Positions 1 through 12,362 of a stretch of 64,000 nt of DNA are shown here, one piece after another; the stretch's first letter is position 1; each line of letters opens with the position of its first letter. The position numbers were made by a program, and so were the translations under genes. This DNA is from Cheilinus undulatus (taxonomy: Eukaryota > Chordata > Actinopteri > Labriformes > Labridae), in contig NC_054867.1 of NCBI RefSeq assembly GCF_018320785.1, forward strand, positions 24,803,855 through 24,867,854, in the 5' to 3' direction. The notes beneath the pieces were generated by a model. The model was not told where the DNA came from, ran no database searches, and saw nothing but the letters and a program-made list of their open reading frames with translations.

Positions 1-35
1 TCATTAACACCTGCCTGTGCAGTGTGTGTCATTTC

Positions 36-1242
36 TAGGGCTGGGCAATTAATCGAAAATTAGATCAAATTGCATGGCCTGCTGCAATTTTCAAATTGCA
101 GAAGATGCAATATTTATTTAACCTCAAATTTATGTCAAAATAGCAGTTTAAAACTTTTTTGCAGCAGCAGCAGAGATGTTATGCATTACATATCATGCAA
201 TCATCTACAGCAGCATTACTCAACCCTGCTCAACCAAAGAGCCAAATTGTTGAAAAATACCTTTGCAAAAGTGGCAAAAACAGCTTGAAGTAGCAATAAA
301 AGTAAGTTAAAGGTGAAAAAATGGTCAAAAAGTGGCAAAAAGGGTGAAAAGTGGCAATAAAAATAGGTTAAAGGGGGAAAAATGATCGAAAGGTGGAAAA
401 GGGTGAAAAGGTGCAAAGTAGGCATAAAATGCCTAAAACTGGGTTAAAAAGTGACAAAAATGTGGAGAAAAAGTGGCTTAAAGGGCGGAAAGTGGCAAAA
501 TTTGGGTAAGAAGTGAAAAAAAATCAGTTACAGATGGCGAAAACATGACAAAAAATTAGTGAAAAATTACTAAAATGGGCAAAAAGTGGCAAAACCTGGA
601 TAATAGTGGCAAAAAGAATTGACAAAAATAGCTTAAAGCAGTAAAAATGCATTAAAAGTGCCAAAAAATGAGGGCAATGAAAATATACGAGCCAAAAGTA
701 AAGGTTGATAATTAAAACCCAGTGTATAAATGTGGGAAACAAACTGATTAATGTGACTTGTAATGGATAATTTCTGTGGTCAAAGTTTCCCTTTTTATGG
801 TTTTCTGGGGTTTCTGGGGGAATAATATTTCAAATTTAGCCATAAAAGAGCCACAAATCATCACAAAAGAGCCACATGTGGGTCTAGAGCCACGCATTGA
901 GTAACGCTGATCTACAGGTATTTTTAGTCTACAAAAATCATACTTTTTCTATGTTTTTCTTATTAAATATAAGAATGGTATAATAATTTTAATTCCCTTC
1001 AATACATCAATTCCTGTCCAATTTGCAATACGAGTCAACATCATCACAGTTAGATATTTTTCAGAGTTGTTCAGCTCTAGTTTTAGCTAATATTGTGCTG
1101 TTATAGGCTGATTCTTTGCTTGTGTTTGTTGGTTAAAAAACACAATATAAGGAACTTAAGTAATAATCGCAGATCACATTGCAATTGCAATACTGGGGAA
1201 AAAATCGCAATTAGATTATTTTTCCCAAATCGTTCAGCCCTA
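36..1242. mobile_element. hAT-like non-autonomous DNA transposon with 8-bp target duplication
   Basis: The left end reads TAGGGCTGGGCAATTAATCG and the right end reads CGTTCAGCCCTA, so the termini are inverted (TAGGGCTG / CAGCCCTA). The flanks are GTCATTTC at 28-35 and GTCATCTC at 1243-1250, an 8-bp duplication with one mismatch, as expected for hAT insertions. There is no transposase frame. The interior is AT-rich and holds a degenerate minisatellite. A second inverted pair (ATTACTCAA near 219, TTGAGTAAC near 897) suggests another element nested inside. It lies upstream of the first sort1 exon in the window, so probably in a sort1 intron. Confidence 0.7.
245..690. repeat. Degenerate A-rich minisatellite (AAAAGTGGCAAAAATGGGTT-like unit)
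   Basis: Runs of imperfect units around AAAAGTGGCAAAA and GGGTTAAAAAGTG repeat with variable spacing. Short open frames on both strands are by-products of the low-complexity composition. The same unit family returns at about 32240-33420. The array sits inside the hAT-like element at 36-1242. Confidence 0.75.
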
Positions 1243-1250
1243 GTCATCTC

Positions 1251-3236
1251 TCCCTCCCACCAATACCTACAACATGTGCGTCCAATTCCTCCTAAAGTCT
1301 GACCATTCACGTAAAACATGGAATGACAGAAGCTGCGTTCAGGTTAAGAAATTATAATATTGCGTGCACTTAAGCACTGCCCTTGACAAATACGTTTTTT
1401 TCACTGTTCTAAACCAAGTTTTATCACTGAATGAAGCACGAAAGAAAAGTCTCACATCAGCCACAACGCTCCAAAAACATCGGCAGCTGGTAGCCTGGAC
1501 TAATTAAACTGGACAATACTGATAAGAGTAACATCAGGGGGATATTTACAGACTACATCCTTTGTTTTTTAAGCCGTAGGAGAAATTATTTTCCTGATCA
1601 TTGCTCATGAGTGCCAAAGAGCGCAGCGCTCCGTCAGCTCTCTCTGAGACTTCGTTTTTACTCTGTTTGCCCCTCTCTGGCCCTGTCCTTGTCCGTAAAT
1701 TAAACGCTTTATGAAAAGAGGCCAATTTTTATGGATAGAAGGGATTTCCCCTCAAATAACAGTAATATGGCTCAGTATCTCTGTGCCAGTCCCTTCCTCT
1801 GTGTCATGAGGTGCATCAGAGCAGTGGAGACGCTTATACTGTATGTCTGCAGTGCTATGAGGAGTTTTAAAGCTTCTGTGCACATTTAAGAAATTAGACT
1901 GTGCCCTGTTTACTAACTTAAACAGTTTTAGTGCAAGCAAAAATTAAATTCAGACCTGATCCCAACGCAGCCATCTAACTCGGTTCTTTTAGTACAGCTA
2001 ACAGGAAAAGTCTCATTAAAAAACTGCTGCAGGTGCTCTTGAAATACGTCTGTAATTAATTATTTCCTAATGTGTTTATAACCCTATGTTTCTGACACTG
2101 TTTTGGCATTATGATATGTAAATCTTGTGTGGTGGATAAGTTCATCAGTCAGAGATGGAGCCATGGGGGGGCTTTTGGGGTCTATGCCCCTAATGTTATC
2201 TCAAAAGCCCAGAATCTTTAACTCTGGCAAAAGTACGTTATCTTTGATAACTGATGAATGTAAAAAGAACTATCTTGGATTTTGATAAACAGATTGACCC
2301 TGCTGATCACAACATGGAAATTTCATTTTGTTGCCAAACTGAAAAAAAAACAAAACAAATCAGATGTTTTTTTTTTACTTTGAAAAGCTTAAAAGCACAT
2401 GCTACAGAATAAATTAAAACCTTACTATTAATTTTTCTGTACTTTTTAAGAAATATGACCCTCCGCAATGACACAGCAGCTGCAGTACCTCCTTAGACAG
2501 GTATTTTGAGTGTAATTCATCTGCCAAAAGAGAGAACATAACATAAATAAAGTTAAAGATAAATTTGATTAATTGTCCCATTATTATTTAAATTTTTATT
2601 GATATCGTGATAATATTGTTATCACGACATTTTTTGCCCACTATAATTATGAAGTGAAAATCTGATATTGTTACAGCCCTAATATTGACCATAATTGATC
2701 TATGTAAAATGAAGGGGTAAAACATCCAAGAGTGAGTACTTTTACTTTTACCGATAGTAATACATTGTTGTACAAATTTTATTTCTACTTATGTGCCTTT
2801 TCTGACTTAGGATTCAAATATTAAATTCAGCAGTATGACACATATCCAAAAATTATTTACCCTGAAGGGTATCAATCCATTTTTATAATTTCAGATCATA
2901 TAAAGACACCATTTTTGGCCATCCTTCCATTTTTTGTGTGACCAGATCTTAAATGTTAATGCTATCAATCCATAAAGCTTGACCCAATTTGAAAGAAAAG
3001 TATCCTAACTAAGTAGCCCTGGGCAGTATGTTTTTATACTACGGACCCTTTAGCTGCAAGTTAATGTTATGCTGCTTTCACTTTAAAATGACATTTTTGT
3101 GGGTTTTGGTGTTATCTTCATTTTTTAATGTAAAGGTAGTGATTAGAAATATGCTTGGTTGATCTTTACTTGTCTGTCTAGATTATAAAGGAGAATGTTT
3201 TCTTCCAGTAATTCTGTGTTTGTGTGTGTTTGCTAG
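1251..3236. other. Non-coding stretch upstream of first visible sort1 exon
   Basis: No exon with sortilin similarity was found here, so the preceding sort1 exons are taken to lie before the window. The only structure seen is a relic near 2601-2680: TCGTGATAA (2605-2613) and TTATCACGA (2619-2627) form a perfect 9-bp stem with a 5-nt loop, followed by an end resembling CAGCCCTAA. That looks like a decayed hAT-type element. The remainder is AT-rich without recognised features. Confidence 0.5.
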
Positions 3237-6200
3237 GGTACAGAGCGTATGATCCACGTGTCGGTGGACGGAGGTGAGGTGTGGAACATGGCTCAGCTTC
3301 CTACCGTCAACCACGAGCAGTTTTACTCCATCCTGACAGCCAATCAGGACATGATCTTCATGCATGTGGACGACCCCGGAGGTGAGGATGAGGACACTGA
3401 CGGTGATGACTGACAGGGGAGATGATGATGATGACAATGTTTGTACTTCACAGATGATGCTGATGATTAATGATGTTTATAAAACATGATAAATTGTCCT
3501 TGAAAAGGTCCTGAAGCTACAAAACAGTTTCTTACAGTTGAACAGTAACTGTAACAGTCTGCTCTGAAACCCTAACAGCACAAATATTTTATTCAACACA
3601 TCTCAAATAAAGTGCTCTTCTTATAAGTGACACTGCTTGGAAAAGTCGCTAAAGCTGCCATAATGAGTATCATCCAAACCTGTATGTGTGCTGTGTTTGC
3701 CAGACTCAGGCGTTGGAACTGTCTACGTGTCAGATGACAGAGGAACCGTCTTTTCCAAGTCCCTAGAGCGCCATCTTTACACTACCACAGGAAGTGAAAC
3801 CGACTTCACTGTCATTGCTTCACTAAGGGGTGTCTACATGACAAGCGTCCTCTCAGAGGGTGGGTCAACATAGCATGTCATTTGTATCTACAAGAGATTA
3901 AATAATGCCTGCTTCATGAATATAATTTTGAAATTATTTTATATGAAGACTGCACACTGTGCCGAGTAATGTATTGAAATATTCATTTACTGATTTAATA
4001 CAAAATTTTTTTGTTTACAAAAAGTGAAGATGCATTTATTCATGTGAAAAATAATTGGAGGCTAGTCAAGAAAGGTTGATAATTCTAAACTAAAAAGTGA
4101 ACTAATATATGAATAGATGATTTCAAAATGTGTTCTATTTTTACAGATGGTGCTGTGGAGACAGTGATCACATATGACCAAGGAGCAAGATGGCAGACGC
4201 TACACAGACCAGAGAACAGCAACTGTGACGCTGAAACTTCCACGCGCGTAATATAACTATATGTATTGTTTATTCCAGTGGATCTCAGCTGGTGGGTCAG
4301 GACCCAAAAGTGGGTCATAAATGTGCTCCTTGAACACAATTGGACCAAAAAGTCAATTATTTGTTTAAAAAAATGCCATTTTACCCTGCCCCTTTGATTT
4401 TTCCACACTGTACTGTTTTTTTATTAAACAAACCTGATTGGCCAAAAAACATCAGAAATTTGGGCTGCAAATTCTCATTTCATATTTCTCATGGTCCTGA
4501 GGCTCGACCAGTTGAAAACCACTTGTCTATTTAGTACATAGGCTTTTCATGTCGATAAATTAAAGGTATAGATTGGTAATATCTGGAGTGTTTATGTATG
4601 TGATAAGGCTTTTATGGAGCTTTTGTTAAATATTTCCTGACTGTCTGTCAACAGTGAGTTTGTATCTCAGCTGCTTCTTCCCCTCATTCTTGTGTCTTAC
4701 AGTGCAGACTGCACATCCACGCTTCCTACAGCACCACCATGAAGATGAACGTCCCCATGCTGCCTCTTTCGCAATCTAGTGCTGTTGGCCTCATTCTGGC
4801 TCATGGTAAAACAAAACACAAAAATACCCACAATCCTCTCAGTGGATGCCAACATTTCCCATCACTAACACCACTCCTCCCTGTTTCTCTTCAGGCAGTG
4901 TTGGGGATGCAGAGTCAGCTCTCTCTCCTGATGTTTATGTTTCTGATGATGGAGGCTACACATGGATGTTGGCTCTCAAAGGTCCACATCATTACGCCAT
5001 CCTTGACTCTGGTGGGCTTCTGGTGGCCGTAGAGCACACCAACTCACCTGTCAACCAGATAAAGTGAGTGCAATAATAATAACATTAATAATAATAATAA
5101 ACTTAATTTATATGGCACCTTTTACAAAGTGCTTCCCCGATCCCAAAAGGGGCAGACAAATAAGCAAACAAGCATAACAAACATACCCATAATAAATAAC
5201 AGAACCAACATACCATATGTTAATTTACAAATTAAGTGCATACACACCATATAACAGAGGGGGGTAGAGATTCTAAAAACGCTAATCTGTAAAAATTTTT
5301 AGCAGCTTTTTAGAAGAAACTATAGATTTGACAGACCTGATGTTATCAGCGATATTGTTCCAAAGTTTAGGAGCTAACACTGCAAATGCACAACCACCTC
5401 TGGATTTAAAATTTGAATGAGGGACTGTTAGAAGTCCCTGATCAGATGATCATAGGTGCCGACTGCTAGAGTAACAGCTCAGTAATTCACTCGTATATGT
5501 AGGAGCTAGGCCGTTCAGGGCCTTATATGTAATTAATAAAATTTTGAAATTGATCCTTAAAGTACGTGGAAGCCAATGAAGAGATGCAAGAACCTGAGTG
5601 ACATGGGAATGATGACTAGTATACGTTAATAATTTAGCTGCTGCACTTTGTCCAGGCCAAAGATGTGAAATAAAGGACTGAATGATGCCAGAGAAGAGAG
5701 AGTTACGGTAATCTAACAGGGAAAAAATCAGGGTTTAGATTGAAATTTCAGTATGTCTGAGTATGTGTATGCAATGATTTGTTTGTGGATCATTTATAAC
5801 TCTAAATGAATATTTCTCCACTCTCAGGTTTTCCACAGACGAGGGGCAGTGCTGGCACACATATAACTTCACAAGTGACCCACTTCACTTCAGTGGGATG
5901 GACAGTGAGCCTGGCTCTCGCTCCATGAATGTCAGCCTGTGGGGCTACAGGAATGACTTCAGTAAATGGATCGTGATCACCATAGACTTCAGGAAGCTCC
6001 TCACCAGAGACTGTGAGTATGTGAGAATATGAGGCACATGGATGGTTGGTATGACAGAAGAGACTTAGAGCATGTGTTTTATGTTCATAAAGGTGCTGAT
6101 GGAGACTTTGTGCAGTGGCTGTCTCATTCTGCAGACCCTAGTGGATCTAGTGATGGCTGTGTGCTGGGATACAAAGAGACATTCCTACGCTTGAGGAAAG

Positions 6201-9200
6201 GTTCTGTCTGCTGGAAAGGGAGGGACTACGCTGTGGCCAAAAAGTTGGCCCCCTGTCCATGTACACTAGATGATTATCATTGGTATGTTTATGCTCTACA
6301 CCGATTTTTATAAAGTGTATTTTTATAATGAGTTAAGTTCAACTGTGAGATTTAAAGGATCAAACAATAAGGTTGTTCTTCCTGTACATGTATTTTTAAC
6401 TTTTCCAGTATCTTTTGTTAAGAATTGAGCACAATTTTATCATAAGATAAAGTATTCTTAACACAATGATCGTTATAAATATTTGTGTCAGTTAAACTAA
6501 AGACCGGGCTTTTAAATTGATAAATTGTTACATCGTTTGTCTCTGTAAATTTTAAAGGATCCTTTTGCATTATCCTCACAGTGATTTTGGATATTACCGT
6601 CCAGAGAACAGCTCAGAGTGTGTAGAAGAGGAGGAGCTGAAAGGACGTCCTCTGGAGTTTTGTTTAAATGGGACCACAGAGGAACTGCAGACCAGTGGGT
6701 GAGGGTCCATGCCAGTATGGTGTTTCCTCTTTTTTTTCCCCTAGTGGTCATGAAGGAGGAAAGAACTCTAACTAACCAAAAATACAGCTGTGTGCACCAT
6801 GATAATGTAAGTTTTAATGCATATGTCCCTAGCCTGATTTAGGGTTCTGCATACAAGCTACACTGTAGCCTACGCTCTGGGTCTGCATAGCCCTGAACCC
6901 TAAGCAGAGACCTACTCAGAAACAACTAATGTGCCTCCCAAGAATGTAAATTCAATTCAATTCAATTCAAAACTTTATTACAGACTCTAGGTCCAGAGAA
7001 TAAAAAAGAACAAAAACCAAACAAAACAATACAAAACACATAAAAAGGACAGAACAATACATGCATGTTACCGTGACGGCACAATAAGTTAATGAATCAG
7101 ATTCAATATAAGCACAAAAAATAAAATTACACTAAAAACAGGCATCTGTACCAGTGTTTCCATAGTGGAGACATGTATTTAACAGCACTATGTTTGATGT
7201 TTGTTAAGGCCAAAATAGTTTCATTCCCGGTGGAATCAAGTCGACACATGAATTTATACACAAGATTTCTAAAAAGTTACAGGCATACTGTGTGTATTAT
7301 GGAGTGAAACACATGGCTGCAGATGACAATATAATCAGTCAAATATACTTTCAACATCCAAAAATATCAAATTTATCATCTGTGTCTCACAATGGCTAAA
7401 CAAGAGCAAAGCATTTCCCTGCCCTTCGCCCAAGCTGATATACCAGCTATACTCTCTGTCTTCTCTCTTTTCTTCTCCGTAATAACTACAGTATAATCGA
7501 CAGCTGCTCAGTATTTATCGCTCAGACACCAACATAAAATACTCAGTTTCAGTAGCCATGCTTTCCTTTATAAAAACAAGAAAACAAGCAGGAAATGTGG
7601 CAACAGTACATGGAACTGGCATAAAAAGTCCCACTGCCGAGTCTTGCAGAGGAGCACAGACATATTAGTGCAGAGTTATGTAGTGTTCACCACAGTGTAG
7701 GTCACTACAGTAAAGCTATGAGTAATACACCATGCAGAAGCATAAACTGGGTTATGATTCTTAATAATAAAGGCAGGCTCTTTTGAAAAAGGTGAAAAAT
7801 TCACTTCCAAATTTAGCTTTAACACCTAGACTGTGGCCTGTCTCTTTTTTGTCTGTCTTTTACTTATTTATCATGTAAAATCATGCATCATTTAAACTGT
7901 ACTGTGTAAAATCAGGTCCCTAATATTCCAAGAGGATTTCTATTACCAGTAACAAGCATTATTCTAAACATGTAGGTTTTTTAATTTCAAGAAGCTGCAC
8001 TGTGTCAGAAAATGTAGTCAAGAATATTGGCAGCATTACTTTAAAAAATCCTTGCTATTCCTTTTAGAAATACTTTTTGGATGTGTTTCAAAACTTTCAT
8101 TTTTCTCTCTCTTGATATTTAAGCTACCGGAAGATTCCTGGAGACCAGTGTGAGGGAGGTTTCCAGCCAGACAGGAAGGAGACAGACCTGAGGAGACTTT
8201 GCACCAGCAATGCCCTTTCCCGAAATTCTCCGGTCAGTTTTTATCCTTCTCTCAGAGGAACTGGGTGGGCTCATTCTATGATGTAGATGTCCCTGGTTCA
8301 CTACAGTGGGAGAACCTCTGCTCTTTGGCACCAACAGCACAGCAGGTCATCTTTCTGGCTAAATATTGGACAAGTTTTATCTTACTTTCAACAATTGAAT
8401 CCTCAAAAAGAAAGTTAATGTTTCTGTCTACAGTTATACAAGTATAAAGTTAGTTACACTGAAAAAAGGTTATCCTCACCCTCATCAACAACATTAAGCA
8501 AACAAATAAAAAATGCATAATCTCAGGTCCACTACCCTCCCCCCATTTTGGAGATGTCAAGTTCAGCTGTTTAAGGCAGCTGCACATCTGGCTTAAGGGC
8601 TACTGCAGCTCTAAGAACATCCCCTATGTGGACAATTTCACAACTTTGTAAAATAGACCAAACATGATGGTCTTCTTCACCCAAACCTCTCAGGATCTAG
8701 CCTTCCATCCATGAATATTGAGCTGACACTACACTCCTGTAAATCATTCACTGTATGACAGCCAACATACACCTCATCCTCTGTATAATGCCACTCCTCC
8801 TGTTAATAACATTCCAGTCAGAATCACTAATAGCCATTATAAACACCATAAGTCTATTTACTATACAGGTTATAATTCAGAAAATCTAATCACTATAAAA
8901 CCCATTCCTCAAGGAAGTTCTACTTCCACAATTATACACAACTCAGGACCCCCACCCTTTAATCAGTCTGCTTTTAAATCTAGGAAGGAACTCGGTCTGA
9001 TGCACTTAAATATAAGACGTTTGTGCAACGAGCTTAAATTAGACCAGTTAAAAATTCTTCTTTCACAGACTGATCCTGACATCCTGGTTTTAACTGAGAC
9101 AGAACAGAGTTGGAAGAGGAGGTGGTGTGGCTGTGTATGTGAAGTCATGCCTATCTGTTACTCTTTAAAAAGGTGTTTCTGTACCCAGTTCCTTTGAATT

Positions 9201-12200
9201 TATTGCTTTGAAAATTACCATTTCAAGCAATAGTTCAGTCACTGTTGTTGGTGTCTACAGACCACCCTCAGCCACTTCTACTTCAGTCCATGATATAGCT
9301 GAATTACTTTCAGAGCTCAACAAGTCTGAATTACTAGTCTTAGGTGACTTTAATCTCAACTGGTTATCAGATTACTCAGATAACCTTAAAAGGAGATGTT
9401 GATGATCTAAATCTGGTACAGATTATCAATGAACCAACCAGATCTAATTTAAAGGTCAACATTAATTGATTTAATTTTGTGTAATAGATCTGACAAAATT
9501 TCTGCCTCTGGTGTTTTTGGTCTTGGATTAGGTGATCATTGTCCCATACTCTGTGTTAGGGGTGCTGAAATGAAGAAGTCAGGCGCAAGGATTGTTTTTA
9601 AAAGAAATTTTAAAGATTTCAATGAACAGGCTTTTCTTCAAGACATTACAGACAGCAATATAAATCATACCACAGAAAAACTGAATATGGAAGAGGCTTT
9701 TAAGCATTTTTCAAACACACTGCTTACTATTGTTGATGAACGTGCTCCTTTTAAAAAGTTCAGGATCAAAGATAGATGTAGCCCATGGTTTACCACAGAC
9801 CTACCCTTAATGTTTAAGGAAAGGGATAAAGCCTGGGCTTTGGCAACGTGAACAGGGAGTACAGAGCACTGGCTGACTTTTAAACAATGTAATTAGAAAT
9901 AACACAATGTCTATTCCGTCATGTATCATATCTAATAACTGAATCATAGACAAACCGGAACAGATCTACAAGCTTTTAACACTCACTTTGCTGCTGCTGG
10001 TAACCAGTTTGACACCGTTTTCTCTGGTTCTGCTTTAAACAGTCAGCCACTGTCTCATGCTCCCTCCACAAACCCTACCTTTCCATTTAGTTTGCAGCCC
10101 TTTACTTCCTTTGCTGTCAGAGAGGCACTTCAACATATAGCTTGCTTGAAAACTACTGGCCAAGATAAAATTGATCCTTTTTCTTAAAACCCTGTGCACC
10201 AGTTATTGCAGAGCAAGTTGCGCATTTGTTTAATCTTTCTATTTCCACTGGGGTTTTCCCTCAGGTCAGGAAGTCAGCACATGTATTCCCACTTCACAAG
10301 GGTGGTGATAAAATTGATCTCAGGACCTGTCGGCCCATTTCCAAACTGTCCTGTCTAGCTAAAATCTTGGAATCATTTGATTTGATGCGATTTTGATGCA
10401 TTTTATTGGTTGTACTCTTGACATCATTGAAAATGAGGGAATACTCTCAATGATTTTTCCAAATTAAACAAAGGTTGAATGAATGAATGAATGAATTTTG
10501 TGAAGCCTTTGTTTCAGCAAGATCCCATAAATTGGTCTTGAAGCTGGAGAGGTGCCCATTCATGGACAGCTATGCCGTACTGTAACATCTCTCCATTAGA
10601 ACATGTGCGCCGTAGTTCAACCTTTGTGTGTAACATGTTCAGTAACAGAGTTAAGGATGTAATTTCCTCTTGAGGGATTATTAAACTAAATCTTTCATCT
10701 TAGTCTGAAGTTATGATCTCTGCAGTGCTCCAGAAAAACTGTTTCATTTGGTGCACCTTTAGGTCTTTCCTGGAGAGCAAAGGCTTCACTGGGCATTTTT
10801 GTCACATTTGAAGGTGATTTCGTTCCCTCTGGATTTGAGTTTGATATCAAACATTTGTACTCACACATGCAGCTACCCAAAAATGTCCAGGAGTTGTGTC
10901 TGCACGTGTGAAAACACCTTTACAGCAGTTAAGCACCAAGTGTAAACATGGGCTTTTCACTTTCCATTTGTGCACACAGGGTTGTACAATTTCACCAAGA
11001 TGGTCTGGCCATTCATCTCTGATGGCCACTCTCACAGACAGTTCATCTGAGACTCTGTATATCTCAAAATGGAAATGCACACCACAACTTGTGAAATAAA
11101 AAAACAGATTAAGCTTCCATTTAGGGTTAGGGTAAGGGTTAGGATACCAAAAGTTATAAGTTAGGACTTGACCTGCAAAACCTGATTACAAAACATTTAA
11201 TAAAGCAGAGTAAACAGTGTGCTTACAGGAAAAAAGCTTATCCTCCATGAAAACAATCTAATGCAGACAGCTGCGTAAGCTATATGGGTAACGGAGCTAC
11301 ATAACTACCACTAAGATCACAAAGCAGCTATGTGAGCTACATATCTACATTTTCTCATAGCTAAGTTAGCTTTAGCAAGGTTTGCAAAGGCTCACTTTGC
11401 TAAAGCTAACTTAGCTACTACATTGGTTTATGTATTAAAGTTATTATGTATCTACTGTAGCTATGTTAGCTTCAGCCAGAGCTAACAATGCTAAAGCAAG
11501 CTACCATTCGTAAGTGTTTCAGGTTTCAACATGACTTTCGCAAAATAATCAAAATTAAACACATTTAAAATGTGGAATCTCACCTGCTGTGAATGAGCTC
11601 TATTATCAGAGGTTAATTTCATGGCCCGCAGTTTCTTAATGTTTCCATTGTTTTATTTTTTTGTACTTTCAACAGACCGAAAGCAGTTCAGCAAACACAG
11701 CTATCGTAGTGATTGTTGTCATAGCAATCCTGCTGACCAGTGCTGTTACAGGTGTTTGGCTGGTTAAGAAATACGTCTGCGGTGGAAGGTAAGTAACTCA
11801 GTTTAATCTCTCCATCTTTAAAAAACTGTAATTCATCTATGTGTGTTTCTAACGTGCTCTCCTGTCTTTATCAGGTTCCTCGTGCATCGATACTCTGTAA
11901 TGAGGGAACATGTTGAGGCTGATAAAATAGAAGGAGTTGATGATGTTGACCCTCATTACATGGAGACAGGGAAAACACAGTACAACGAAGACTCAGATCA
12001 GGTATTGGATAGGTGCAAAAGGCCCTTATTACCGCCGCCAAGGAGGTTTTGTGATCGGCAGGGTTTGTTAGTTAGTTTGTTAGTTTGTTTGTTAGCAACA
12101 TAAATCAAAAAGTCATGGACAGATTTTGATGAAATTTTTAGGAAATGTCAGAAATTGTATGAGGAAGAACTGATTAGATTTTGGGACTGATCCGGATCAC

Positions 12201-12362
12201 CGTCTGGATCCAGGAGTTTTTTTTAAAGGATTCTTTACTATTGGGAGATAGGGCTAATGGCAGAGGTCTGTGCTCTCTGAGTGCTTTTCTAGTCTTTAGT
12301 CTATAAATACAAGTTAACCAATCTGTGCTTTTTGTGTCCCCCTACAGGACCTCTTAGAATAA
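3237..12362 (+). CDS. sort1: Sortilin, 3' part (12 coding exons, C-terminal 509 residues)
   Basis: Sortilin is a type I sorting receptor that moves cargo such as neurotrophin precursors and lysosomal proteins between TGN, endosomes and plasma membrane. Exons: 3237-3381, 3704-3859, 4147-4247, 4703-4805, 4895-5063, 5828-6012, 6093-6282, 6582-6698, 8124-8232, 11676-11788, 11875-12001, 12348-12362 (1530 nt, phase kept at every GT-AG junction). Visible are Asp-box repeats of the VPS10 beta-propeller ([40 protein letters not shown]), then the Cys-rich 10CC region, a transmembrane helix at about window residues 433-455 ([12 protein letters not shown] core), KKYVCGG with the juxtamembrane Cys palmitoylated in mammals, a YSVM (YxxPhi) motif and the terminal DQDLLE, which fits the DxxLL GGA/AP-1 signal. 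The first ~320 residues (signal peptide, propeptide, first blades) are outside the window. The paralogue (a or b) cannot be decided. Confidence 0.95.
4276..4524. mobile_element. Small hAT-like MITE in a sort1 intron
   Basis: The ends are inverted: CAGTGGATCTCAGCTGGTGG at 4276 and the complement of GACCAGTTGAAAACCACTTG at the right end, close to the common CAGTGGTTCTCAACTGG hAT terminus. The flanks GTTTATTC (4268-4275) and GTCTATTT (4525-4532) match at 6 of 8 positions, consistent with an old 8-bp duplication. Small antisense and sense open frames here are shadows. Confidence 0.6.
5070..5725 (-). mobile_element. LINE 3' end, antisense, with (TAA)n tail, in a sort1 intron
   Basis: Read on the minus strand, the sequence ends with AAGCACTTTGTAAAAGGTGC, then an ATATAAATTAAGTT-like stretch and a TTA-repeat tail. 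This is the form of many fish L2/Rex1-type LINE 3' ends. The rest is not recognisably coding. The left (tail) boundary is clear; the 5' boundary near 5725 is approximate. Confidence 0.55.
6950..7300 (-). mobile_element. LINE-like 3' end, antisense, with (TTGAA)n tail
   Basis: Four AATTC-type units at 6951-6970 precede AAAACTTTATT. On the minus strand this reads as AATAAAGTTTTGAATTGAA with a short tandem tail, the pattern of a retroposed LINE 3' end. It lies in the 1.4-kb sort1 intron 6699-8123. The inner boundary is a guess; I saw no open frame. The remainder of that intron, to 8123, shows nothing identifiable. Confidence 0.5.
8960..10497 (+). mobile_element. Degenerate APE-type non-LTR retrotransposon (L2/Rex1-like)
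   Basis: The sequence starts near a frame with endonuclease similarity ([18 protein letters not shown], then [11 protein letters not shown]). Next come GVYRPPS and [11 protein letters not shown] at 9208-9402, typical of apurinic-type endonucleases of LINEs, and a connecting frame at 9477-9851 ([18 protein letters not shown]-like). Fragments of the reverse transcriptase start follow ([23 protein letters not shown]) near 10290-10375, after which the catalytic core is missing. The 3' end has a TGAATGAATGAATGAA tail at about 10475-10495. Frameshifts and stops show it is dead. It lies in the sort1 intron 8233-11675. Confidence 0.8.
10498..11675. other. sort1 intron remainder with AGCTA-rich hairpin
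   Basis: No coding signal was found. At 11359-11380 AGCTAAGTTAGCTTTAGCAAGG is answered by its near-perfect reverse complement at 11395-11416 (21 of 22 positions), with a 14-nt loop. The surrounding 11255-11510 is rich in AGCTA/TTAGC words. A short TTAGGG-like patch near 11123-11150 is not a telomeric array. Confidence 0.6.
12010..12292 (+). mobile_element. Helitron-like repeat in the last sort1 intron
   Basis: Most of the 346-nt last intron is this repeat. It ends in TTTTCTAG|T, preceded by a short CAGAG...CTCTG stem about 10 nt upstream. A second copy at about 63180-63284 shares the block from GGATCAC(C/T)GTCTGGATCC to the same CTAGT end, and the flanks differ beyond it. A CTAG end with an upstream hairpin and no target duplication is Helitron-like. 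The family is not confirmed and no 5' TC terminus was established. Confidence 0.45.

Noticed and set aside
11123-11150. Telomere-like TTAGGG words (also near 50970)
   Set aside because: Only two or three imperfect units; not an interstitial telomere array.
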